Source of the DNA: Actinomycetota bacterium
Lineage (GTDB): Bacteria > Actinomycetota > Actinomycetes > S36-B12 > UBA5976
Assembly (NCBI GenBank): GCA_009923375.1
Contig: RFTO01000087.1
Span: 1-5,521 of the forward strand
DNA length: 5,521 bases
Direction of reading: 5' to 3'
The notes beneath the pieces are model-generated. The model did no database searches. It had not been told where the DNA came from and was given only the letters and a program-made list of their open reading frames with translations. Made by a program: the position numbers and the translations under genes. This document shows positions 1 through 5,521 of this stretch, one piece after another. Numbering within the stretch: position 1 is the stretch's first letter; every line of letters starts with the position of its first letter.

Positions 1-151
1 CCGGCAGCCCGACAGCGAGGGCCGCGGCATCATCCTGGTGAATGGGGTTGTGGTCGCCGGACAACGCTGCATAAGCCCGCAGGTCCTCGCGGGTGATCTC
101 AACCACCACCTCGCCAATTTCATCTCCAACTGCAAGCGTTCGTCTGCTCAT
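1..151 (-). CDS. hadB: HadB-like MaoC (R)-hydratase/dehydratase, 3' part missing
   Basis: Fifty codons are visible before the window edge cuts the gene. The protein begins MSRRTLAVGDEIGEVVVEI and contains SGDHNPIHQDD at residues 31-41. This fits the hydratase-2 motif of MaoC-type hot-dog proteins (G-D-x-N-P-[LIV]-H), with Asp33 and His38 as the expected catalytic pair. In mycobacteria HadB is the catalytic subunit of the HadAB heterodimer, which removes water from (3R)-hydroxyacyl-ACP during FAS-II chain elongation. In species without mycolic acids the same pair may serve another acyl-ACP or acyl-CoA dehydration. The ATG (149-151) overlaps the hadA stop in an ATGA arrangement, so translation is probably coupled; a GAGG lies about 11 bases upstream inside hadA. 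Family assignment is firm. The exact substrate is inferred from gene order. Confidence 0.87.
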   Translation of the reverse strand, partial: MSRRTLAVGDEIGEVVVEITREDLRAYAALSGDHNPIHQDDAAALAVGLP

Positions 152-576
152 GTGGCATCCGCCTCGACCGTGCGCACCAAAATGACTGCACGAGCGGCAC
201 AAAGAACGTGGCCATCGTCATTGGTGACGTCCGTGCGCAAAGTGGCCAGCATGCTGCCAGCGATAGGCGTGACCGCCTCGATCACGGTGGTGGTGCACAC
301 CACATCACCTGGCATCAGCGGGCGGGCGTAATCGAAACGCTGATCGGAATGCACGACATGTCCCAGATTCAACTGGATGTCCGGGTCGGCGACGAGAGCC
401 AGGATGCCCGAGAAAGTTTGGGTGATCGGGAAGGTCGGCGAAGCGACAACGCCCTGCGCGACCTGCGGGTTGCCAAAACCAAGCAGGTGCGCAAAGGCGC
501 CTAGTGCCTCAGACGTGACTGTGTACGGGGCACCGGGTCCATATGAACGGCCAACGTGCGCCGGCAAGAGTGGCAT
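148..576 (-). CDS. hadA: HadA-like MaoC N-terminal dehydratase subunit
   Basis: This 142-residue protein has the pattern of the FAS1-like/MaoC N-terminal dehydratase domain: HVGRSYGPGAPYTV at residues 7-20, ASPTFPI at 45-51, and a hot-dog core HVVHSDQRFDYARPLMPGD at 73-91. It lacks the D-x-N-P-x-H hydratase motif. This agrees with HadA being the non-catalytic, substrate-holding partner of HadB, which follows with a 4-base overlap. Mycobacterial HadA is somewhat longer (about 158 residues), and no truncation is evident here. The ATG at 574-576 was chosen because the family usually opens a few residues before V-G-R-x-Y. No Shine-Dalgarno sequence is visible; instead a small GC hairpin (577-590) abuts the start, 19 bases after the rpmG stop, so translation may depend on ribosomes leaving rpmG. 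The pairing with HadB is well supported; the physiological substrate is inferred. Confidence 0.84.
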   Translation of the reverse strand: MPLLPAHVGRSYGPGAPYTVTSEALGAFAHLLGFGNPQVAQGVVASPTFPITQTFSGILALVADPDIQLNLGHVVHSDQRFDYARPLMPGDVVCTTTVIEAVTPIAGSMLATLRTDVTNDDGHVLCAARAVILVRTVEADAT

Positions 577-590
577 GGCTGGTGACAGCC
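577..590 (-). other. Small hairpin abutting the hadA start codon
   Basis: In the transcript, GGCTG-TCAC-CAGCC forms a 5-bp GC-rich stem with a 4-base loop and ends directly at the hadA ATG. It occupies the place where a Shine-Dalgarno sequence would be expected. It might limit independent initiation on hadA and favour coupling to rpmG. Five base pairs could also arise by chance, so this is only a structural observation. Confidence 0.35.
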
Positions 591-595
591 GACGG

Positions 596-760
596 TCAGC
601 GAGTTTCCTTGTGCAGGGTGTGCGCGTTACAACGCGAACAGTGCTTCTTGAACTCGATGCGGTCCGGATCGTTGCGCCGATTCTTACGCGTGATGTAGTT
701 GCGGTCCTTGCACTCCTGGCAGGCCAAGGTGATCTTCGGACGCAGGTCGTTCTTGGCCAT
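596..760 (-). CDS. rpmG: 50S ribosomal protein L33
   Basis: The 54-residue protein begins MAKNDLRPKITLACQEC and ends CNAHTLHKETR, the typical length and sequence of bacterial L33, a component of the large ribosomal subunit. Two Cys-x-x-Cys pairs (Cys14/Cys17 and Cys41/Cys44) make it the zinc-binding (C+) form. The conserved NYIT-KNRRNDPDR core is intact. A longer in-frame reading exists from a GTG at 790. I chose the ATG at 758-760 because a purine-rich Shine-Dalgarno sequence lies 7 bases upstream and because the family starts at this point. It lies 37 bases after tRNA-Met and 19 bases before hadA, the actinobacterial tRNA-rpmG-hadAB order. The gap after the tRNA leaves little room for a separate promoter, so it is probably read from the tRNA transcript. 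Confidence 0.96.
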   Translation of the reverse strand: MAKNDLRPKITLACQECKDRNYITRKNRRNDPDRIEFKKHCSRCNAHTLHKETR

Positions 761-767
761 TGGTATG

Positions 768-776
768 CCTCTTTCT
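768..776 (-). promoter_or_regulatory. Ribosome binding site of rpmG
   Basis: On the minus strand AGAAAGAGG lies 7 bases before the ATG at 760. It is the clearest Shine-Dalgarno sequence in the window. It decides the rpmG start in favour of the 54-residue protein over the ten-residue longer reading from the GTG at 790. Confidence 0.75.
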
Positions 777-797
777 TCTCGGTCGTGCACTTACGTG

Positions 798-871
798 TAG
801 CGAGGGCCGGACTTGAACCGGCGACACAGCGATTATGAGCCGCTTGCTCTACCAGGCTGAGCTACCCCGCC
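798..871 (-). tRNA. tRNA-Met (anticodon CAT), elongator type
   Basis: The 74-base sequence folds into a complete cloverleaf. The acceptor stem is GGCGGGG with CCTCGCT (G-T wobbles at the first and fifth pairs). The D stem is GCTC/GAGC with a 9-base loop, the anticodon stem AGCGG/TCGCT with loop CTCATAA, the variable loop GTGTC, and the T arm GCCGG-TTCAAGT-CCGGC. The discriminator base is A. The anticodon CAT is at 835-837. The anticodon stem lacks the three G-C pairs of initiator tRNAs and position 1 is G, so this reads as the elongator. A CAT anticodon modified to lysidine (tRNA-Ile2) cannot be excluded from sequence alone, but GGCGGGG and the gene order favour Met. The 3' CCA is not encoded (ACAC follows), so it must be added after transcription. 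Confidence 0.95.
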
Positions 872-887
872 GTTGCCGGGTGACATG

Positions 888-912
888 GCCGCACTGCTGT
901 GAGCAATGCAGC
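888..912 (-). other. RNA hairpin in the spacer between the two tRNAs
   Basis: In the transcript orientation the bases GCUGCAUUGCU and AGCAGUGCGGC pair into an 11-bp stem (nine Watson-Crick pairs and two G-U wobbles) around a CAC loop. No T tract follows, so it does not look like an intrinsic terminator. It lies 38 bases after tRNA-Thr and 16 bases before tRNA-Met. A role as an RNase entry or processing element in the tRNA precursor is possible but inferred. The wobbles make the stem complete only in the minus-strand RNA, the strand that is expressed. Confidence 0.5.
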
Positions 913-950
913 GAACACATCACTTCGGACAGCCGCCCTGACACTCGTCG

Positions 951-1023
951 AGCCCCCTTACGGAATCGAACCGTAGACCTTCTCCTTACCATGGAGACGC
1001 TCTGCCGACTGAGCTAAGGGGGC
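951..1023 (-). tRNA. tRNA-Thr (anticodon GGT)
   Basis: The 73-base sequence forms a full cloverleaf. The acceptor stem GCCCCCT pairs with AGGGGGC (7 of 7). The D stem is GCTC/GAGC with an 8-base loop, the anticodon stem TCTCC/GGAGA (5 of 5) with loop ATGGTAA, the variable loop AGGTC, and the T arm TACGG-TTCGATT-CCGTA. The discriminator is T. The anticodon GGT is at 988-990 and reads ACC and ACU threonine codons. CCA is not encoded (CGA follows). It is the first gene of the tRNA-Thr/tRNA-Met/rpmG/hadAB group, with a 79-base spacer to tRNA-Met; its promoter should lie in 1024-1105 or within the end of the amylase gene. Confidence 0.97.
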
Positions 1024-1030
1024 GTTACGC

Positions 1031-1063
1031 GCCGTCGAAGGCTACACAATCACATTCGACGGC
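1031..1063. repeat. Perfect 9-bp inverted repeat upstream of tRNA-Thr
   Basis: GCCGTCGAA at 1031-1039 and TTCGACGGC at 1055-1063 are exact reverse complements separated by 15 bases. They sit between the amylase stop (1106) and tRNA-Thr (1023). No T run follows on the minus strand; on the plus strand a T5 run occurs only at 1080-1084, well beyond the stem. It could be a U-less terminator for the amylase, an operator for the tRNA promoter, or a leader hairpin. For the promoter, the best match I see on the minus strand is GTGACG (1109-1104) and TAAAAA (1085-1080) with an 18-base spacer, which is weak. If that promoter were used, the repeat would lie in the tRNA leader. Confidence 0.55.
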
Positions 1064-1105
1064 CCGCGCTCAGGTTACCTTTTTAGCCACTTGCCAGCAC
1101 TCGCG

Positions 1106-4100
1106 TCACGGCGCCACGAAGGTGAGCGCCTTAGAGACCGCCGTGCCGCCCGAGGTCGTCTTCACCACTGCCGCAACCTCGATGCGCGCGCCGGATGTGA
1201 AGTCAGTCGGGTCTGCATCGACCCGGTATGGGTAGGCGTCATCGGAGCCGAGTACCTGCCATGCGGCAGTGCCCGTTTGTCGCCACATGAATGTGACAGT
1301 GCTGGGGTCGCGGCCGGGCACGGCTGCGGTTGCACGCCACACCTTGGCATTGCCATCCCAAGGTAATGACAGCGTGATCGTCGGCGTTGGTGCAGCTGGC
1401 AGTGGGGATTGTGCTTGCAGCACCACCGAACTCAAGGCGCCGATGCTGATTTTCAACAGCCCGTTCTTATCGGATTTAACAGTGGAGGTGGTGTTCCAAA
1501 TGCCCTTGAAGGTGGTGAGCGGGGATGACGTCTGGATCGTCCGAATGTCGGTCTTGTCGTTGTTGTTGAAGCCGACGATGTACTCAGTGCGCTTAGCGGC
1601 GTCAATCCGGCTAATGACCAACGTATCGCTGTCGGAGAAGCGCGGTATCTGTGCGCCGCTGGCCAGCGTCGGGTATTTATCGCGTAGGGCTGCAAGCTTG
1701 GTCAGTTTCGTGATGAATGGGCCGCTCTTGATCTGCAAGGAAGACTTGGTGCCGATGGCAGCCGATCCCATGCGCTCCTCTGTCGGCCAACTTGGGGTGT
1801 CGGTTGAAGTGGCGAACATGTCCTGACGTGCCAGCTTGTCACCGCCGGAGCCAATCATCCCAACTTCGTCGCCGTAATAGACCACCGGAATTCCGCGCAA
1901 AAGGTACAGCAGGTCGTAGGAAAACAACGCAGACTTCAACAAGCTCGCGCTGCCATAAACGCCTTTATTCCCCAGGAGCAGCCCCAACCGACCCATGTCG
2001 TGGTTGCCCAAGAATGTGGTCAAGCCATAAGCATTCGTCGATGCCGTTGTGTATTCGTCATCCCAATCCAACAACGACGCCACCTGTGCACCTTCGGCAT
2101 TCTGCGCGGCGTAGTTGATGATTGTGGACTGGAACGGGAAGTCGAGCACCGATGGAAGTGCCCGATCGCGAACGAATTTCGACGTGACAAACGGGTTTGT
2201 CTCATACACCTCGCCGAAGGCGTAGAGCCCCGGCTTAGTTGCTGCCGTTTGTGCCTTCACCTTCGGCCACCAGCGGCCAAAGAAGGCATCATCCACGTGC
2301 TTAGCTGTGTCAATGCGGAAGCCATCCACGCCGTAGTCCTTCACCCACGCCGAGTAGACATCTGCGAAACCTTGGACGACGCTCGCACGTTCTGTAAAGA
2401 CATCATCCAAGCCACTGAAGTCGCCGAACTGGTATTGCTCCTTATTACTCCAATCGGAGACATCGCCGCGGTTGTGGTAATTCGACAAGTCATTAAGGAA
2501 TGCCGGGGCTTTGATGGTCGCTTCGGAGTCGTAGGTGAAAGCCGACTTCGGGAAGCCGCCGCCGTAACCCGCCTCAATCTGCGGATCGATCTGACCAGTC
2601 ATCATCTGCGCGATGCTGACCTGCCTGCCGCTTATGTCGTAGTACCGCTGATTGGCAAAAGAGGTGTACTTACTTCCCTCTTCGTAGTGGATGACATCGC
2701 CTGTGTGATTAACGACGATGTCCATGATGACCTTCATGTTCAGTTGGTGAGCGCAGTTCACAAAGGTTCTGAAATCCGCGTTCGTCCCTAGGTGCGGGTC
2801 AATCTTGGTGAAGTCATTGATCCAGTAACCGTGATAGGCCGCGCTGCCACCCTGGACGTATTCCTGCACGAATGGAGGAGTCAGCCACACTGATGTGAAC
2901 CCGAGTGCCTTGATTCGAGCCAATCCGGTGCCGGTGGTGCATGTCGTCGCGACCTTCTTGGTCTTCGGGTCAGGCTCACCGAAAGTTAAGCCCTTGAGAT
3001 CACCACCGTGGTAGTAGGCCGCATCTGTCGGGTCGAATCCATTGGTGTACTTGTCGAAACCCGGATTGGCAGGGTCGTAACCCTGCGCGCCGTATTTCGC
3101 TGCCAGCGCCTTGTCGTAATCCGGGTTCGGGCTGCCGTCCTCAAGTTTGGGTTGCAGGACGGGGTCGGTGGAGATCCGCCCAGTGTCGTTGGTCTTGTCG
3201 GCGTTGGCATAGCGATCGGTCATCACGAAGTAGACACGATCGCGAGCCATCGCACTTCGAATCGACGGAGTCGCCAACGCCGCACCTTGTGCCAATGTCG
3301 GGCCGGTGGGCGCAACTGCTGTGGAGCCGAAGGCGATAGGCACCTGCACCACAAAAGTGAGGTCGGCGTTCTTCGCGCCGGACAGCACCCATACTTCACC
3401 GCCGGTGGTTGCGATATCGAGGAACTGATTGATGTACGAAGGGTCTTTGTCATTTCCATTGTGAATGATGAACGGCAACTGAGTTGAGTTCGGTAGCAAC
3501 GGAACCTTCCACGTCACACCCCACGCATCGCGCAGCGACGGATCCGGCATCAGGGGAGTCGACCAGAGGGTGGATTCAGCTGCTCCTAGCGAATGCTCGG
3601 CCCACGTGTGCAAACCCCAACCTGTGTAATCCCCTGCGCCGCGGCGGTAATGGATGATGACGAAACCATCGGCCCACGCCTTTGATGTGCGCATCTCCGG
3701 CCAGGTGTCGGAGATCCATGCTTGCTGGAATCGGCGGACATTCAGTGTGTAAGCAACACCAGCCACGCCGTCGATGACGTACTGCACTTGTACCGCACTG
3801 GTGTTAGGCCCGACATTGCCGTCTGCCATGTAACCGCCGCTCTCCGCGACGGTACTTAAATCGGTGATGGTGTTTCCGTCAGTGACACGCACCTTCACTG
3901 TGCCAATGGATGAAGTCACGACGTGGATTCGGTAATAACCCAACGCGCCTGAGCGGCTTGGATAGGGCACACCAGTTGGGTCGAGCCACCACTCGGCGGC
4001 CGTGGAGAGGTCGGCGTTCACAGCTGCAGACGGCGTTCCAGTGGCCGCAAACCGGGCGCTGGTTGCCCCGGTCGGCACCCCCACTTGTGCGAACCAGCCG

Positions 4101-4351
4101 TAATCGTCTTGCCCGACTGCGGTGCTCGTGGTGACCGCATTTGATCCGGCAACACCAGTCGCCACCACTTGGGCACTGATGGGCAGCACGCCAGGAAGGT
4201 GGACGACCATGGTTGTCACGACACCGGAGTTGGCATTGGCATCCGCGCTGGCTGTGACACTCACCCCGGCCACAGCGAGTGCGAAGGCGGACAGGGCAAT
4301 CACGCTGCGTCGATTGAACGCGCGCAGAATCCTCGGGGAAGGTAAACGCAT
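1106..4351 (-). CDS. Secreted multidomain GH13 alpha-amylase/pullulanase-type enzyme with CBM41
   Basis: Residue numbers follow the ATG at 4351 (1081 aa). Residues 1 to about 36 form a signal peptide (NRRSVIALSAFALAVAG, then AxA sites); the Arg pair allows Sec or Tat export. Residues 44-228 hold two CBM41/PUD-like segments. A clear PUD/CBM41 alpha-glucan-binding module spans about 229-335 (VIIHYRRGAGDYTGWGLHTW, LPFIIHNGNDKDP, VWVLSG). The GH13 barrel spans about 369-850 with all four hallmark regions: DIVVNH (544-549), GFRIDTAKH with nucleophile Asp681, FGEVY with acid/base Glu714, and NHD with Asp785. A beta domain (about 906-983) and an Ig-like domain (about 987-1081) follow. It probably hydrolyses starch, glycogen or pullulan outside the cell; alpha-1,4 versus alpha-1,6 preference cannot be read. 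No LPxTG or membrane anchor is seen. A GTG at 4369 would add six residues; neither start has a good Shine-Dalgarno sequence. Confidence 0.9.
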   Translation of the reverse strand: MRLPSPRILRAFNRRSVIALSAFALAVAGVSVTASADANANSGVVTTMVVHLPGVLPISAQVVATGVAGSNAVTTSTAVGQDDYGWFAQVGVPTGATSARFAATGTPSAAVNADLSTAAEWWLDPTGVPYPSRSGALGYYRIHVVTSSIGTVKVRVTDGNTITDLSTVAESGGYMADGNVGPNTSAVQVQYVIDGVAGVAYTLNVRRFQQAWISDTWPEMRTSKAWADGFVIIHYRRGAGDYTGWGLHTWAEHSLGAAESTLWSTPLMPDPSLRDAWGVTWKVPLLPNSTQLPFIIHNGNDKDPSYINQFLDIATTGGEVWVLSGAKNADLTFVVQVPIAFGSTAVAPTGPTLAQGAALATPSIRSAMARDRVYFVMTDRYANADKTNDTGRISTDPVLQPKLEDGSPNPDYDKALAAKYGAQGYDPANPGFDKYTNGFDPTDAAYYHGGDLKGLTFGEPDPKTKKVATTCTTGTGLARIKALGFTSVWLTPPFVQEYVQGGSAAYHGYWINDFTKIDPHLGTNADFRTFVNCAHQLNMKVIMDIVVNHTGDVIHYEEGSKYTSFANQRYYDISGRQVSIAQMMTGQIDPQIEAGYGGGFPKSAFTYDSEATIKAPAFLNDLSNYHNRGDVSDWSNKEQYQFGDFSGLDDVFTERASVVQGFADVYSAWVKDYGVDGFRIDTAKHVDDAFFGRWWPKVKAQTAATKPGLYAFGEVYETNPFVTSKFVRDRALPSVLDFPFQSTIINYAAQNAEGAQVASLLDWDDEYTTASTNAYGLTTFLGNHDMGRLGLLLGNKGVYGSASLLKSALFSYDLLYLLRGIPVVYYGDEVGMIGSGGDKLARQDMFATSTDTPSWPTEERMGSAAIGTKSSLQIKSGPFITKLTKLAALRDKYPTLASGAQIPRFSDSDTLVISRIDAAKRTEYIVGFNNNDKTDIRTIQTSSPLTTFKGIWNTTSTVKSDKNGLLKISIGALSSVVLQAQSPLPAAPTPTITLSLPWDGNAKVWRATAAVPGRDPSTVTFMWRQTGTAAWQVLGSDDAYPYRVDADPTDFTSGARIEVAAVVKTTSGGTAVSKALTFVAP

Positions 4352-4446
4352 GCGCCAATGTTCTCGCACTAGACACTCTGGGGCAAGGACGCAATAGGAG
4401 CCGAGCGAACATTCATCGGATTCTCAGAGGGGATTACAAGGAATTA

Positions 4447-5521
4447 TCAGGTAAATGCGATGGGCAGGCGCCGAAAGCGCGTGGCAGTTGCGGCGTTGAA
4501 AATGTCGATTTTCTCGACTTCTGCATCTTCCAGGACCTTCCAGCGCAGACCCCGATCAAGCAATTCTTCGAGTAGTGCTCGAGTTTCAGCTTTGGCAACG
4601 AGGTTGCCGATGCACGCATGTGGTCCGCCACCGAAGCCCATATGCGGATTCGGGTGACGGTCCAGTCGGATCTGCTCTGGTGCGTCGAAGATCAACGGAT
4701 CGTGGTTAGCAGTGGCGAATGCAATCCATGTGTAAGCCGGCGGATTGATTGACACATCAGTATCAACTCTCTCCATCGCTGGCAGCGGCGATAAAAAGCG
4801 CACCATCTCCTCCATCGCCCGAGTGATACGAGAACGGTCGGCGGCGAGGTAGTCGTAATCTGCCGGGGTTGATGCCAAGTGCCACATGAATCCTGAGATC
4901 AACGTGACCACCGTGTCACGGCCACCAGCCAAAATGATGTTGGCCAGCCCGCATTTCTCGGTGTAGGTAAGGGGCCTTCCATCGATTGTTGCGCGGTCGA
5001 TGGTGCTGAATGCATCATCTCCCGGGTGCGCGGCAACAACTGCGAACGTCGCATCGAGATAGCGCTGCAAGTGCTCGCCACTGCGACCATGTGGTGTGGA
5101 GATCCACACATCCGGACCCCATGAGCGCCACTCGTCCACATCCTGCGGGCGACCTAGCACCACACCGAGGCAGCGCACCACCATTTCCAGACTCAACTGC
5201 CGCACCACTTCGCACCTGCTGGCCGGCACTAACTCGTCTAATAACTGGGCAGCAACCGCGCGCAGGGCCGGAGCGAGTGACTGCACCCGCTCGGCAGAGA
5301 AGATCGGAGTGAGCACAGCGCGGAACAGGCCGTGATCAGGTGGGTCCACCTCCAGCGGAAGCTGCTTGTAGGTGCGCACATCGCGATCCCCTTGCAGATC
5401 CGATGAGTAGCGCGCGTGATTGCGTAGTGCCGCTCTCACAGATGTGTGGCCAACCACAGCAGGCCGCTCGCTTGCAGGCGAGGCATCATCAGATGACGTG
5501 CGTGGATCCAACATGAACACC
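4447..5521 (-). CDS. Cytochrome P450, N-terminus beyond the window edge
   Basis: The frame is open to the right edge; residues are numbered from the GTG at 5520. Visible landmarks are the C-helix DPPDHGLFR (59-67), whose His63 and Arg67 would contact heme propionates; the I-helix AGGRDT (198-203) for oxygen activation; the K-helix E-x-x-R (EMVR, Glu238-Arg241); and the heme loop FGGGPHACIG (296-305) with Cys303 as iron ligand. It is a soluble, class I-type bacterial P450 that would need ferredoxin and a reductase, neither of which is in the window. Bacterial P450s are usually near 400 residues and have more sequence before the C-helix, so about 30-40 residues probably lie outside. The true start cannot be placed. 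The gene ends in tandem stops TGA TAA, 95 bases before the amylase ATG. Substrate unknown; only the superfamily is firm. Confidence 0.93.
   Translation of the reverse strand, partial: VFMLDPRTSSDDASPASERPAVVGHTSVRAALRNHARYSSDLQGDRDVRTYKQLPLEVDPPDHGLFRAVLTPIFSAERVQSLAPALRAVAAQLLDELVPASRCEVVRQLSLEMVVRCLGVVLGRPQDVDEWRSWGPDVWISTPHGRSGEHLQRYLDATFAVVAAHPGDDAFSTIDRATIDGRPLTYTEKCGLANIILAGGRDTVVTLISGFMWHLASTPADYDYLAADRSRITRAMEEMVRFLSPLPAMERVDTDVSINPPAYTWIAFATANHDPLIFDAPEQIRLDRHPNPHMGFGGGPHACIGNLVAKAETRALLEELLDRGLRWKVLEDAEVEKIDIFNAATATRFRRLPIAFT

Noticed and set aside
377..1017. Plus-strand open frames running through the two tRNA genes (ending ARAGLEPATQRL and in METLCRLS)
   Set aside because: These are antisense readings of the tRNAs. 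AGLEPATQRL-type peptides are well-known false proteins from tRNA genes.
1269..1826. Plus-strand frame of 185 codons opposite the amylase C-terminal part
   Set aside because: It is a shadow of the minus-strand coding sequence, with no family motif and no ribosome binding site that I can see.
2000..2791. Long plus-strand open frame (263 codons) opposite the amylase
   Set aside because: It lies wholly antisense to the GH13 catalytic region, whose motifs are intact, and its translation shows no recognisable domain. Open antisense frames are common in genes of this GC content.
3879..4412. Minus-strand frame of 177 codons overlapping the amylase N-terminus in another frame
   Set aside because: It is rich in Arg, Cys and Ser, as expected from out-of-frame reading. 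The overlapping frame encodes a signal peptide and continues into GH13.
4370..4446. Promoter or terminator between the P450 and the amylase
   Set aside because: No convincing -10/-35 pair was found (best: TTGTAA, 17 bases, ATGAAT) and no stem followed by a T run. The two genes could be co-transcribed, but nothing in the sequence decides it.
5512..5520. GTG (5518-5520) or ATG (5512-5514) as the true P450 start
   Set aside because: The visible protein lacks the segment that normally precedes the B-helix, and the frame is open to the edge, so the start most likely lies outside the window.
1..5521. Mobile element, attachment site at the tRNA genes, CRISPR array, or defence/toxin system
   Set aside because: No transposase or integrase, direct repeats of a tRNA 3' end, spaced repeats, or small toxin-antitoxin-like genes were found on either strand.

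Overview
The window looks like chromosomal DNA from a member of the Actinomycetota (high-GC Gram-positive bacteria) of moderate GC content, in the mid-to-upper fifties percent by eye. The best evidence is the left part: on the minus strand, read right to left, it carries tRNA-Thr(GGT), tRNA-Met(CAT), rpmG (ribosomal protein L33), a HadA-like MaoC-type dehydratase subunit and the start of a HadB-like catalytic subunit. This is the gene order I know from mycobacteria (thrT-metT-rpmG2-hadA-hadB) and, in similar form, from other actinobacteria. The genus cannot be named from the sequence alone.

Layout, all on the minus strand. Positions 1-151 hold the 5' part of hadB, cut by the window edge. 148-576 is hadA, overlapping hadB by four bases (ATGA). 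596-760 is rpmG. 798-871 is tRNA-Met and 951-1023 is tRNA-Thr. 1024-1105 is a short intergenic stretch with a perfect 9-bp inverted repeat. 1106-4351 (or 4369) is a large secreted multidomain alpha-amylase/pullulanase-type enzyme of glycoside hydrolase family GH13. 4352-4446 is intergenic. 4447-5521 is a cytochrome P450 whose N-terminus lies beyond the right edge.

The genes fall into two groups. The tRNA/rpmG/hadAB group is compact: only 37 bases separate tRNA-Met from rpmG, 19 separate rpmG from hadA, and hadA and hadB overlap. One transcript could therefore supply tRNAs, a ribosomal protein and a fatty-acid-type dehydratase. The amylase and the P450 are accessory genes with no obvious functional link to each other or to the first group. 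The amylase would cleave extracellular alpha-glucans such as starch or glycogen. The P450 would hydroxylate an unknown small substrate using redox partners that are not in the window.

I found no mobile element, CRISPR array, defence system or clearly undescribed system. The points most worth a second look are the apparently triplicated carbohydrate-binding-like region of the amylase, RNA hairpins between the two tRNAs and in front of hadA, the inverted repeat upstream of tRNA-Thr, and a shortened region in the P450.
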